Below are positions 18,376 to 27,084 of a stretch of 64,000 nucleotides of DNA, one piece after another. The translations under genes were made by a program, and so were the position numbers. Every line of letters starts with the position of its first letter. Position 1 is the first letter of the stretch. Origin of the DNA: CAZEAB01 sp964552945 (GTDB taxonomy: Archaea > Nanobdellota > Nanobdellia > Woesearchaeales > GW2011-AR9); contig CAZKIP010000005.1 in the NCBI GenBank assembly GCA_964552945.1, positions 31,980 to 95,979 of the forward strand, in the 5' to 3' direction. The notes beneath the pieces were generated by a model that was given only the letters and a program-made list of their open reading frames with translations, was not told the origin of the DNA and ran no database searches.

Positions 18376-20589
18376 GTGATTAAAGATTTTCAACCAAGAC
18401 TATATCAACAGACTATTTTAGGCACTGCCGCACATAAGAATACTTTGGTAGTTTTACCTACGGGATTAGGGAAAACAGCAGTAGCACTTATGCTTACTGC
18501 ACAAAGATTGAATCAATATCCTAATTCTAAAATAATGATGTTGGCCCCAACCAAACCCTTATGTGAACAACATCTGGAGACTTTCAAAAAACATTTAGAT
18601 ATCGATGAAGATAAAATTGTTCTTTTTACAGGTAGCGTTTCACCAAAAAAGAGAGGGGAACTATGGAAAAAAGCAAAATTGATTATTTCTACTCCTCAAG
18701 GCATGGAAAATGATGCAATTAACGAGAGAGTTAAACTAAAAGAAGTTAGCCTACTTATTTTTGATGAAGCCCACCATGCCACAGGAGATTATGCTTATGT
18801 TTGGTTAGCACAACAATTCGAAAAACTTTCTACCAAAGCCAGAATTTTGGCTCTGACCGCTTCTCCAGGAAGTGACATGGAAAAAATAAAAGAAGTCTGT
18901 ACAAACTTGAATATTGAAAAAGTAGAAGTTAGAACAGAAAAAGATCCTGATGTTAAACCCTATATTCAAAAAACAAAAGTTAATTGGCTAGGGGTTGATT
19001 TTCCCAAGGAATTAAAAAAAATTCAAACTTCCTTAAAAAATTGTCGTAAGAGTAAATTATTGGAAGCTAAAAAATATGGGTATTGTAAATCATTTGATAT
19101 GACAAAAACTGAATTGTTGAGACTTCAAGGAGAATTTCAGAGAGACATTTCGAAAGGACATAGGGATTTTGAATTGTTACGTTCGGTATCCTTAATTGCG
19201 GAAGCACTTAAAGTGGATCATGCCTTGGAATTACTTGAATCACAAGGAGTAAAACAGCTACATAAATATTTGACAAAAATAAGCTCTGAAGCGCTAACTT
19301 CAAAAGTAAAAGCTGTCAAAAATTTATCCATAGACCTAAATTTTAAAACAGCTTCCTATTTAACTGAAGAAATTTTAAAAGGAGAATTTGTCCATCCCAA
19401 ATTTCTGAAGCTGAAAGAACTTGTCAATGAAATTATGCAAAAAGATGGTTCTTCTAAAATGATAATTTTTACACAATATCGCGATTCTGCTCAGGAGATT
19501 ATTCGTACTATAAACGAAATGAAAATAAAAAATCATATTTTTGTTGGACAGGCAAAAAAGAGCGGGCTAGGTTTCTCTCAGAAAAAACAAAAAGAAATAT
19601 TAGATAAATTTAGAGTTGGAGAATTTAACATTTTGGTAGCTACTTCTGTGGCAGAAGAAGGATTAGATATTCCAAAGGTAGACAAAGTTATCTTTTTTGA
19701 ACCTGTACCTTCTGCAATTAGGTCAATTCAAAGAAAGGGAAGAACAGGGAGATTAGAAGAAGGAGAGGTTATTGTTTTACTAACAACTGGAACAAGGGAT
19801 GAAGCATATCGTTGGTCTTCTCATCATAAAGTTAAGAGAATGTATCGTAATCTTGAGAAATTAAAAAATGAATTCTCATTTTTACATGAAAAAAAGGAAA
19901 ACACAACTTTAAATAGGTTTATTCCAGAAGAAAAAGTAGTTACAGTTCTTGCGGATCATAGAGAGAAGGATAATCGAATAGTTAAAGAATTAATTAATTT
20001 GGGAGTTTCTGTAAAAACTGCTCAATTGGATTCAGCAGATTATGTTCTTTCTGGAAAGGTTGGTGTTGAATTAAAAAAAGTTTCAGATTTTGTTTCTTCA
20101 ATAATTGATGGGCGCCTTCTAGATCAAGTCCGTCACTTGAAAAACAATTTTGAGAAATCTGTTTTGGTCATTGAAGGAGATGAAGACATTTATTCAGTTA
20201 GGAAAGTTCATGGGAACGCTATTAGGGGAATGTTATCTTCAATCGTACTAGATTTTCAAGTACCCATCCTTTACACAAAAAATCCTCCAGACACGGCTTC
20301 CCTTTTAGCAGTGATGGCCAGAAGAGAGCAGGATAAAACTTCCGATTTTTCTTATCATCCTTTGAAACCCAAATCATTTGCTGAGCAACAAGAGTATATC
20401 GTTTCCTCTTTTCCTTCATTAGGTGTTTCCAATGCGAGAAAACTTTTAATCCATTTTGGTTCAATCAAAAATATTGTTAATGCTAGCAAGGAAGAATTGA
20501 AGTCAATAGAAGGTATTGGAGAAAAAATTGCTGAAGGAATCATGTCTATAGTAAATAAACAATATGAAAAAAATAAAAAAACAAAATAA
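18376..20589 (+). CDS. Hef-type helicase-nuclease (XPF/FANCM family)
   Basis: The N-terminal superfamily 2 helicase shows motif I LPTGLGKT, motif II DEAHH, motif III LTASPG and motif VI QRKGRTGR. The XPF/ERCC4 nuclease domain follows (about residues 518-650, ADHRE then VGVELKKVSDF), and a C-terminal tandem helix-hairpin-helix (about 675-730). Hef processes stalled forks and branched DNA in Euryarchaeota. The nuclease core, normally ERKxxxD, reads ELKKVSD, so the arginine is a leucine and catalysis may be altered. I chose GTG at 18376 because a TATA element (CTATTTAAAG, about 18344-18354) lies 26 bp upstream; a longer GTG start at 18283 would put the TATA inside the gene. Confidence 0.88.
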   Translation: MIKDFQPRLYQQTILGTAAHKNTLVVLPTGLGKTAVALMLTAQRLNQYPNSKIMMLAPTKPLCEQHLETFKKHLDIDEDKIVLFTGSVSPKKRGELWKKAKLIISTPQGMENDAINERVKLKEVSLLIFDEAHHATGDYAYVWLAQQFEKLSTKARILALTASPGSDMEKIKEVCTNLNIEKVEVRTEKDPDVKPYIQKTKVNWLGVDFPKELKKIQTSLKNCRKSKLLEAKKYGYCKSFDMTKTELLRLQGEFQRDISKGHRDFELLRSVSLIAEALKVDHALELLESQGVKQLHKYLTKISSEALTSKVKAVKNLSIDLNFKTASYLTEEILKGEFVHPKFLKLKELVNEIMQKDGSSKMIIFTQYRDSAQEIIRTINEMKIKNHIFVGQAKKSGLGFSQKKQKEILDKFRVGEFNILVATSVAEEGLDIPKVDKVIFFEPVPSAIRSIQRKGRTGRLEEGEVIVLLTTGTRDEAYRWSSHHKVKRMYRNLEKLKNEFSFLHEKKENTTLNRFIPEEKVVTVLADHREKDNRIVKELINLGVSVKTAQLDSADYVLSGKVGVELKKVSDFVSSIIDGRLLDQVRHLKNNFEKSVLVIEGDEDIYSVRKVHGNAIRGMLSSIVLDFQVPILYTKNPPDTASLLAVMARREQDKTSDFSYHPLKPKSFAEQQEYIVSSFPSLGVSNARKLLIHFGSIKNIVNASKEELKSIEGIGEKIAEGIMSIVNKQYEKNKKTK

Positions 20590-20608
20590 AAAAAAGAAAA
20601 AAATTAGA

Positions 20609-21004
20609 TTAAAAAGTTTCTTTTTTTAACCAAGATTTTTCTAAACTCCACTTTCTGCTACCATACACCATTAATACTAAAAATGCTGCAAAGTAAAGTA
20701 CTGCTAATTCTCCTCCATTTGCTAAAGGGTTAAATCCTGTTGGCAGGTGAACTTTGAAATAAGCAACTATCATTGTAATTGCTCCACCTAATGCACCTAA
20801 TCTTGTCCAAAAACCTACTAAGATACCTAAACCAGCCAATAATTCTACAACTCCTGCCACACCCATTAAACTCGCAACAGGCCCTGCTTTTGCTCCGAAT
20901 AATTTTCCATATCCATGTAGGAAGAACATTACTCCAACTAAAATTCTAAACAAAAAATAGTGGTAATCACCATATTTTTCTACCCAACTATTACATTTTC
21001 CCAT
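20609..21004 (-). CDS. DoxX-family membrane protein
   Basis: The 131-residue protein has four membrane helices with the DoxX signatures FRILVGVMFFLHGYGKLFG and ELLAGLGILVGFWTRLGALG. DoxX proteins are quinol- or redox-linked membrane proteins of varied role, so the exact function is open. The start at 21004 follows GAGGTG at 21011-21016. The gene is convergent with hef. Confidence 0.85.
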   Translation of the reverse strand: MGKCNSWVEKYGDYHYFLFRILVGVMFFLHGYGKLFGAKAGPVASLMGVAGVVELLAGLGILVGFWTRLGALGGAITMIVAYFKVHLPTGFNPLANGGELAVLYFAAFLVLMVYGSRKWSLEKSWLKKETF

Positions 21005-21086
21005 ATTCAACACCTCGTATTTTTTTCTAATTTGTTCTATTTTACTTATTATTTATCATTAAGAACCTTCTTATTAATAAAAGTTA

Positions 21087-21857
21087 TTAATTAGACTTTT
21101 TATTCTTTATGAATTTATTGAGCTTAATTTTTCCAGTTTGCCATTCTTTTAGTAGAAAAATGGCAGCAGAATCAAGGTTTGGTTTTCCACCTTTTGCTAT
21201 TTTTTTATATTTTAAAGCAATTTTAGAAAGAAAATCTTCTCCATCTTCTCCCTCCTCAATTTTTAATTTAAAATGGGCTTCAAGTACTTCTTTGTTTTCT
21301 TCAATTAGTTTTAGTGCCACCAGTTCCGGATTTTTTATCTTAGAAAAATCAATTGCTCCAATCATCCCATGTTTTGAATCATCTTTTTCCATTTGAGGAA
21401 AAACTCCGGGGGTATCCAACAAAACAATTCTTTTATCTACTCTTATTTTTTGTAAACCTTTTGTAAATCCACTTTCTGAAGAAGTTCTTGCTTTGGCTTT
21501 CCCACATAGGGCGTTTATCAATGAAGATTTTCCAACATTTGGATATCCTAAGATGCCAACAACAACTTCCTTTCCTCTTGATAGGCGTAGAATTTTCTTC
21601 TTTAGAATGGTTGTTCCCAAACGATCTTTGCTTGAAATAAAAACACTTGGGTTTAATTCTTTAGTTTTTCTTTTAATTTCGTTATAATTTACTAAGTCAC
21701 ATTTGTTTATAACATAAATAATTTGTTTTTTGCTATTTTTGATTTTTCTTTCTATTTCGTGATTTCTTGTTTCCTCAATCATTCTGGCATCTAGTACTTC
21801 AATGATAAGGTCCGCTTCCTTTATTACTTTGTTAACTTGTTTCCAATATGATGCCAT
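21087..21857 (-). CDS. circularly permuted GTPase, RbgA/YlqF family
   Basis: The G motifs appear in permuted order: G4 NKCD (near residue 53) precedes G1 GYPNVGKSS and G3 DTPG, as in RbgA/Nug1/Lsg1-type ribosome assembly GTPases. The 256-residue protein ends in a basic helical domain expected to contact rRNA of the large subunit. The start is set at 21857 because the TATA box shared with the divergent gene is centred near 21883, 26 bp upstream. Confidence 0.87.
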   Translation of the reverse strand: MASYWKQVNKVIKEADLIIEVLDARMIEETRNHEIERKIKNSKKQIIYVINKCDLVNYNEIKRKTKELNPSVFISSKDRLGTTILKKKILRLSRGKEVVVGILGYPNVGKSSLINALCGKAKARTSSESGFTKGLQKIRVDKRIVLLDTPGVFPQMEKDDSKHGMIGAIDFSKIKNPELVALKLIEENKEVLEAHFKLKIEEGEDGEDFLSKIALKYKKIAKGGKPNLDSAAIFLLKEWQTGKIKLNKFIKNKKSN

Positions 21858-21910
21858 AGTCTTTACTCTAAGATACAAATTTATAAAAATATCCTTTATT
21901 TCTACTCTTT
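21858..21910. promoter_or_regulatory. 53-bp bidirectional promoter with one central TATA element
   Basis: The whole spacer between two divergent genes is 53 bp. A single TATA-like element (AAATTTATAAAAAT, 21877-21890) is about 26 bp from each start codon. Both transcripts would be leaderless. No second TATA box is visible. Confidence 0.55.
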
Positions 21911-22204
21911 ATGGCATTTTCAAAAACATTTCCTAGAACGGTTCAAGGAACCAATTACCCGATATGGGAAGAAGTAACTCTTTCTGAAGAAGAAGAAAAG
22001 AAAGTTGAGGAAGATTGTCAAAAAGAGAATTCTCAAATAATGGATGATTGTTTGAACGAAGCTAAGGCTCTTACGATAAAAAATTCTTTGAATACTGAGG
22101 AAAATATAACGAGTTTGGCAATTGCTTTGTTTGAAAAAAGGGCTTCTCATGTAGTTTTTTGGAAAGAAAACAAAGCTAAAGAAAAATTTAATCAACAAGG
22201 TTAA
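21911..22204 (+). CDS. small acidic protein, unknown
   Basis: This 97-residue hydrophilic protein is mostly helical and acidic near the middle (TLSEEEEKKVEEDCQKE) with two cysteines. I do not recognise it. Its ATG is 26-27 bp from the central TATA element shared with the divergent GTPase gene. Confidence 0.6.
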   Translation: MAFSKTFPRTVQGTNYPIWEEVTLSEEEEKKVEEDCQKENSQIMDDCLNEAKALTIKNSLNTEENITSLAIALFEKRASHVVFWKENKAKEKFNQQG

Positions 22205-22220
22205 AAGAATAAAATTTATT

Positions 22221-22673
22221 TTAATATTTGAGTAATTTCTCAAACTTTTCCAATTCCTTTTTAGTATTAAAGAATAAAAGGTGTTTACCTTTTTTGGTTA
22301 AAATATATCCTCCATGAAATAATTTGTCAATTTTATGGAAAACTATGCTTTTCAAAAGTAATTTTTCTTCTATCTTCGACCATCTAGTTTTTCTTATAAT
22401 TTTAATATGTGTTGGGTTGATGTGATATTTCTCTTCCACTTGCCTGATAAAGTGAACAAATCTTGAAATTAAACTATATGCAAGCAGGAAAAATACTGTG
22501 AAGTAAATTCCGTAAAGTAACCCTTCTTCAAGATTATAAAATGCAATTAGAAAAACAAATACCGCTAATAAAATAATTGTAAACAATTCTCCCCTGAATG
22601 AAAAAAACTTGTTTGCGGGAAAAATCCAGCTAAATTCCTTTCCTTTTTTTCTAACAATTTTTTTCTTTGCCAT
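22221..22673 (-). CDS. two-helix membrane protein with PH-like cytoplasmic domain
   Basis: The 150-residue protein has a basic N-terminus, two membrane helices (about 29-47 and 52-72), and a C-terminal domain of short strands ending in an amphipathic helix (KKELEKFEKLLKY). This resembles bacterial PH-domain membrane proteins (bPH2/YdbS-like). The assignment is by layout, not by a diagnostic motif. Confidence 0.55.
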   Translation of the reverse strand: MAKKKIVRKKGKEFSWIFPANKFFSFRGELFTIILLAVFVFLIAFYNLEEGLLYGIYFTVFFLLAYSLISRFVHFIRQVEEKYHINPTHIKIIRKTRWSKIEEKLLLKSIVFHKIDKLFHGGYILTKKGKHLLFFNTKKELEKFEKLLKY

Positions 22674-22702
22674 TTTTAATTTAGATTAATTGGAAATATT
22701 AA

Positions 22703-22939
22703 TCAATATTTAACTATGGGTGCCTTAGTCATGCTTACAAGAGATGCAACAAACATTGCTGTAAAGATTAGCATCAAAGCTATTGCAAAATTTTGACTAT
22801 AATCGTATACCACGTAAACGCTAATTAAGAATCCAAGAATTGCTGTAATCATAAAACTTCCTTTAAGTGGGGCCCACTTTTTTCTTTTTTCTTCAATTTT
22901 TTTAGGTCCCTTCCTTTTTCTCTTTTTATGTCTAGCCAT
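22703..22939 (-). CDS. small basic membrane protein, unknown
   Basis: The 78-residue product starts with a strongly basic segment (RHKKRKRKGPKK) followed by two hydrophobic helices (about 29-45 and 50-70). A purine-rich site (GAGGCGAT, near 22950) precedes the ATG. The family is not recognised. Confidence 0.6.
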   Translation of the reverse strand: MARHKKRKRKGPKKIEEKRKKWAPLKGSFMITAILGFLISVYVVYDYSQNFAIALMLIFTAMFVASLVSMTKAPIVKY

Positions 22940-23010
22940 TAATCTATCGCCTCTTTACTCTTAGAATATTTTACTTGTTTTTAAATGTTATCCTCTGGCC
23001 TTATCTGAGG

Positions 23011-24126
23011 TCATCGATTACTTAGAAATTTATCTACTTCCTTTTTAGCCTTAACCAACTTCTTTCGATGTTCTTTCAAAAATTTGTTTGTTTTTTCAAT
23101 CAAAATTTGTTTAAGTTCTCCCGATAATAATTTTCCTGAGCTATAATCATCATAAATCTTTTTTAGCTTCTTATCATCTGGTTCCATTCCATACAATAAC
23201 ATTTGATAAGCCACGTCTATCTCAGGAACTCCACCTTTTTTACGATGTTCTTCTAATGTTGCTCTTCCACCGGAGAAGGCATATTTTTTTATTTTTCTGG
23301 CAGCTTCTTCTGGAGAATCGTTAAGCGCAATGAAAGACATTGGGTCTGAAGAAGACATTTTTCCTCCTTTCAATCCGGGCATAAATTTATGATATGTAGA
23401 ACTCAACGTTTTGAATTTATTTAATTTAATTCTTTTTGAAAGGTCTCTGGCCAACCTTAAATGGGGGTCTTGGTCTGCTCCAACTGGGACTATGACCGGG
23501 AGTGGTTTACCTTCAAATTCTGGGAGTTGTGGATGTAACATATCGGCTGCTTGTAGTAAGGCGGAGGACATTTTTCCTGGTGAAATGTTTCCATAAATTG
23601 CTTTAAATTCATTGTAGGTTACATGTCTAGCTAACATTTGTGAAAGAGAATAGTAAGCATTTGCTTTATTTCCATCCTTAGCTCTAGCTGATTGAAAATA
23701 GAAATCACATTTTTTCAAATCTAATCCTAAAGCAACATAATTTGTTAAATATTCTTCTATGGCGGTTTTATGAAGTTCTTTCAAATTGGTATTTCTAGAA
23801 TTGTATGCTTCAATGTCTGCTACAGTTAAATATATTTTTGCTCCTAATTTTTGATAGAATATAATTTGATCGGCAACCATTTTGTGACCAAAATGAAACC
23901 TTCCTGAAGGCATTAGGCCAGTCATCATTACAAAAGGTTTCTTATTTTGGACTGCTTCCACAATTTGTTTGAAATCTCTATGGGCAAAAATCATCTCTCT
24001 TCTAAACAGAACTTGCTCTTGAAATACGGCAGGAAGATTTCTTAAAGGATTAAGACCAAAATCTTTCATTAACTTATCATAATCGATTTTACCAGAAACT
24101 TCCCAAGGAGTAACTTTAGCTTTCAT
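23011..24126 (-). CDS. trpS: tryptophanyl-tRNA synthetase
   Basis: The 371-residue class I synthetase has a HIGH-type signature in SGRFHFGHKM, the TrpRS-specific GADQDPHLRLARDL segment and the KMSSSDP loop, all as in archaeal/eukaryotic TrpRS. It charges tRNA-Trp with tryptophan; that tRNA gene is at 54467. A TATA box (ATATATAAACC, about 24149-24158) overlaps the end of the upstream gene and is about 27 bp before the ATG. Confidence 0.92.
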   Translation of the reverse strand: MKAKVTPWEVSGKIDYDKLMKDFGLNPLRNLPAVFQEQVLFRREMIFAHRDFKQIVEAVQNKKPFVMMTGLMPSGRFHFGHKMVADQIIFYQKLGAKIYLTVADIEAYNSRNTNLKELHKTAIEEYLTNYVALGLDLKKCDFYFQSARAKDGNKANAYYSLSQMLARHVTYNEFKAIYGNISPGKMSSALLQAADMLHPQLPEFEGKPLPVIVPVGADQDPHLRLARDLSKRIKLNKFKTLSSTYHKFMPGLKGGKMSSSDPMSFIALNDSPEEAARKIKKYAFSGGRATLEEHRKKGGVPEIDVAYQMLLYGMEPDDKKLKKIYDDYSSGKLLSGELKQILIEKTNKFLKEHRKKLVKAKKEVDKFLSNR

Positions 24127-24148
24127 ACTTTAGTAAGAATTAGGAGGT

Positions 24149-24868
24149 TTATATATTTTTCATTTTTTTGTAAACAAAATCAATTACTCCCTTTAAATTT
24201 TCTATGTCTTCTCTATTGTATTCAAGAAGAAGATCAAGATACTCCTTGTCCCCAGAAGCATGAAATGATTTCCATAAATCTACTGGATTTCCTTTAAGGT
24301 TTGCTGGCCTTCTTAGATTAAGCCTTTTTTCTACTTCTTTAAGTCCACCAGTTAAGCCTATATTTATACATAGGGGTTTTAAGTCGATATGGGGGTGAGA
24401 AATATTTAATTTCAACTCTTTTCTTAATTTAGGCAAATCAAAAGCCCCTCCATTAAAAGTTATTATTATCTTATATTTTTGCAATTCTTTTTCTATCGTA
24501 TTTTTTTCTAGATTAACTCCCTTAACGAAGAAATGGGTATTATAATAATCAGATACTCCCAATAGAACAATTTTTCCATAAGAATCAACTTCAATATCTA
24601 AGAAACAACAATCTTCTTTAAAATATTCATAAATTCTCCACATTTCTATTTGTGGCAATTTGTTAACAAAATAGGAGGGGTTTTCATCCAGCAAGGCTTT
24701 TTGCGCTTCTTTTATTTTCCTATTATAATAGAGTTTTCTTTTTTTTGATATCCCTTTAATCTTCTCTTTTTTTAAGAAATCTTGCCAGTTTTTTATACCT
24801 TGTTCCCAAAGATTATTTTCTTTCTTTTTACCAACTTTTTCTAGAAAAATAAACGAATCTCGAATCAT
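24149..24868 (-). CDS. RNase H-like (YprB-type) exonuclease domain protein
   Basis: The C-terminal two thirds of this 239-residue protein carry a DEDD-type RNase H fold: FLDIEVD (Asp and Glu), TFNGGAFDLPKLRK (Asp), and YNREDIENL (Asp). This matches the RNase_H_2/YprB family of predicted nucleases. The N-terminal ~75 residues are basic. The start is ATG at 24868, about 26 bp from TTATATA (24891-24897). The substrate is unknown. Confidence 0.78.
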   Translation of the reverse strand: MIRDSFIFLEKVGKKKENNLWEQGIKNWQDFLKKEKIKGISKKRKLYYNRKIKEAQKALLDENPSYFVNKLPQIEMWRIYEYFKEDCCFLDIEVDSYGKIVLLGVSDYYNTHFFVKGVNLEKNTIEKELQKYKIIITFNGGAFDLPKLRKELKLNISHPHIDLKPLCINIGLTGGLKEVEKRLNLRRPANLKGNPVDLWKSFHASGDKEYLDLLLEYNREDIENLKGVIDFVYKKMKNI

Positions 24869-24909
24869 CAAATCTTATAATTTAACTGTTTTATATAGAT
24901 TCTGGTAGT

Positions 24910-25995
24910 TTATATATCTATAACAACTTTCTTTTCTTTTAAGTTAACACTCTTAATTTTCTTTTCCTTTTTGAGAGCTTTTCCAACATCGACCCACTCC
25001 TCAGTTTTACGAAGTTCTTTAACAATATCTAGCAATTTTTGTAAGGGTTGATACTTCTCATAAATCAAATCAGCTTTTTTTGTATTTGATTCAATTAGAC
25101 CTTCTTGTTTTTTTATAGAATCTTTTTGCTCCTTGATCGTTTTCTCAAGACCTTTTATTTTCTTATCATAAGGAGAAATGGTCTGAAAGGGGTTTATTGT
25201 GTTAATTGCTTTGTTGTAAGTATCAACCTCTTTTATGATTTTTTTATCAAGTAAAGTTAAAGGAGTGATTTCTTCCTCATAAATAAACCCCGAAGGTTTC
25301 TTAATAATTTTTTTAATTTTCTCAATTTCTTTAACGATTAACTCACTCTCTTTATCATCAATTTCTTTTGGTAAACTATTTTTATCGATATTTATTCTTA
25401 AACAAATCTCCTCAGCATACAATCCTCCTAAACCAATTTCTGTAGCTAGAGATGTAGCTAGATTTTTTTTCTCACTTTTTTTAAGAATTTTTTTAAGTTC
25501 ACTTTCAGAGATTTCTTTCCAATTAATTCCTGCTTCAGGAAAGAGATATTTCTCTTTTGGTTTGATAACTCTATCTTTCCACCTTTGCCATTCCAATGTA
25601 GCAATAATTTCCATGTTTTCTTTAGTAAAAACAATGTTGCCTTTTGAGAAAAGTTCAATTATCAGAAAATATTTCTCTTTTTTTTCTAATTCTAAGATGA
25701 GTACTCTATCTGAAAATCTTTGAGTGATACTTTTTATGAATGCATTGTTAAGGTATTTTCTCAATTGCATACAGAAACCAGTTGGTCTTATTGGAGGATT
25801 TTTTTCTTCGGTTAAACAAACAAATTTTCCTGGAATAATTTTTAGCAAAACTTTCCCTTTTCCTACAGCATGTAGCTGTAAGAGTAATTCTTTTTTTTCT
25901 TGATGATAAATTTGAGAAATCTTTCCTTTGGTTAGGAATTGTAGTTCATTAACTATTGCAGCCAGTTCTAAAGAGGAGATTGATTTCTTTTTCAT
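24910..25995 (-). CDS. NFACT-N (Rqc2/NEMF/FbpA-like) protein without NFACT-R
   Basis: The 361-residue protein contains the NFACT-N domain (1-150; GFCMQLRKYLNN is characteristic), a helix-hairpin-helix stretch (IGLGGLYAEEICLR) and a long coiled coil (about 265-335). The family binds peptidyl-tRNA on stalled large subunits and adds C-terminal tails. Archaeal members normally continue after the coiled coil with an NFACT-R domain; here the frame ends just past it (KEKKVVIDI), with no room before the next gene. NFACT-R is either lost or encoded elsewhere. The start at 25995 has a TATA element 26 bp upstream. Confidence 0.82.
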   Translation of the reverse strand: MKKKSISSLELAAIVNELQFLTKGKISQIYHQEKKELLLQLHAVGKGKVLLKIIPGKFVCLTEEKNPPIRPTGFCMQLRKYLNNAFIKSITQRFSDRVLILELEKKEKYFLIIELFSKGNIVFTKENMEIIATLEWQRWKDRVIKPKEKYLFPEAGINWKEISESELKKILKKSEKKNLATSLATEIGLGGLYAEEICLRINIDKNSLPKEIDDKESELIVKEIEKIKKIIKKPSGFIYEEEITPLTLLDKKIIKEVDTYNKAINTINPFQTISPYDKKIKGLEKTIKEQKDSIKKQEGLIESNTKKADLIYEKYQPLQKLLDIVKELRKTEEWVDVGKALKKEKKIKSVNLKEKKVVIDI

Positions 25996-26040
25996 ATTGT
26001 TAGAATAGTTGCTTGTTTTAAATAGTTTTTTAGAAAAATG

Positions 26041-26151
26041 AGGGCCTGGAGGGAATTTCACTAGACGTTCGTTCCATCACTTGCGTCATAGACTTGAACC
26101 CCCGATCTGTCCCTCTGCAGGGGACCGCTTTAGCCGCTTAGCCACAGACCC
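26041..26151 (-). tRNA. tRNA-Cys (GCA) with 38-nt T-loop insertion
   Basis: Reading the minus strand, the acceptor arms GGGTCTG and CAGGCCC pair fully and the discriminator is U73, as expected for tRNA-Cys. The anticodon stem GTCCC/GGGAC encloses CTGCAGA, giving anticodon GCA. The T-stem halves GGGGG (26099-26103) and CCCTC (26049-26053) are intact but are 45 nt apart instead of 7. The extra 38 nt can fold into a hairpin (CTA-t-GACG with CGTCTAG). This is a probable non-canonical intron; exact splice points are not determined. CCA is not encoded. A TATA box (ATTTATATAG, 26174-26183) lies about 26 bp upstream. Confidence 0.82.
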
Positions 26152-26199
26152 ATAAGAATCTCTTAATGTTGATTATTTATATAGTTATTGGAAGAAATA

Positions 26200-26334
26200 T
26201 GGGCCTGATGGGAAAGTCGAAGCATCGCTCCTTTCTGCGAAACTTATTCGAACCCACGGTATCCAGCTCTCATCAATTGGTTTTTACAACCAACATAGAA
26301 GGCTGGCGCCCTATCCAGACTAGGCTACAGGCCC
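26200..26334 (-). tRNA. tRNA-Arg (TCT) with anticodon-loop intron and T-loop insertion
   Basis: On the minus strand acceptor GGGCCTG pairs with CAGGCCC and the anticodon stem is CCAGC/GCTGG. The loop reads CTTCTA, then a 27-nt intron (26269-26295) at canonical position 37/38, then A38, giving anticodon TCT. The intron folds as TTGGTT/AACCAA. The T-stem halves GTGGG (26253-26257) and CCCAT (26208-26212) are 40 nt apart, a 33-nt excess after TTCGAAT. A TATA-like element (TTTTAAATATT, about 26357-26367) lies upstream. Removing both inserts leaves a normal 75-nt tRNA. Confidence 0.82.
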
Positions 26335-26380
26335 ATAAGAAGCTAAATCAACAAGCATCTTTTAAATATTTCGTTAAATT

Positions 26381-26962
26381 CTATCCTTCAATCGTAATTT
26401 TCTGGACAACTACATCTTCAAGAGGCTTGTCTTGGTGGTCTTTTTGAACCTTACCAATCTTATCAACGATATTCATTCCTTCAATAACTTTCCCAAAAAC
26501 AGGGTGTTTGTCATCTAAAAAATTGTTATTCACTGTATTGATAAAAAACTGACTACCTCCTGTGTTAGGTCCGGCATTAGCCATAGAAATAGTTCCTCTA
26601 TTGTTTCTATTAGAATCAGTAAACTCATCTTTAATTTTATATCCTGGATCTCCTGTTCCCCACATTGCTTTCTTAGAAACTTCCTTTGAAAGAGGGTCTC
26701 CTCCCTGAATCATAAATCCGTCAATTACTCTATGAAATCTTGTTCCATCGTAAAATCCTTTATTAGCTAAATCAATGAAATTTTTTGTAGTAATTGGCAT
26801 TGTATCTGTATGTAGTTGAAGTGTAAAATAGCCCATATTTGTTTCTATTTTTGCAGTTGTCATAGTTCCCTCCTTACTAATTGCATTACCTGTACATGAA
26901 ACTAAAGTAAAAACTATAGTTACAGACAATATCAAAAAGAATAATTTTGTAACATATTTCAT
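26381..26962 (-). CDS. cyclophilin-type peptidyl-prolyl isomerase with lipoprotein signal
   Basis: Residues 35-193 are a cyclophilin domain with the active-site segments FHRVIDGFMIQGGDP and GGSQFFIN. The N-terminus is a signal peptide (hydrophobic 7-20) ending in a bacterial-style lipobox, LVSC, with Cys23 as the lipidation site. The enzyme would catalyse proline cis-trans isomerisation outside the cytoplasmic membrane. A lipobox fits the LspA signal peptidase gene at 45191-45628. Confidence 0.88.
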   Translation of the reverse strand: MKYVTKLFFLILSVTIVFTLVSCTGNAISKEGTMTTAKIETNMGYFTLQLHTDTMPITTKNFIDLANKGFYDGTRFHRVIDGFMIQGGDPLSKEVSKKAMWGTGDPGYKIKDEFTDSNRNNRGTISMANAGPNTGGSQFFINTVNNNFLDDKHPVFGKVIEGMNIVDKIGKVQKDHQDKPLEDVVVQKITIEG

Positions 26963-27084
26963 TTTATTTCACAAAAAAACCCTAGTTTTAAACTTTACGT
27001 ATTTTAAGACACCACTTTTAAGTAACAAATCTAGGAAACCTTTATAAATGCGCTTATTTTTTAGCATATTAGGAGGAATTTAAT

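Noticed and set aside
26166..26447. 93-codon plus-strand frame
   Set aside because: It covers the tRNA-Arg gene and the end of the cyclophilin gene on the other strand.
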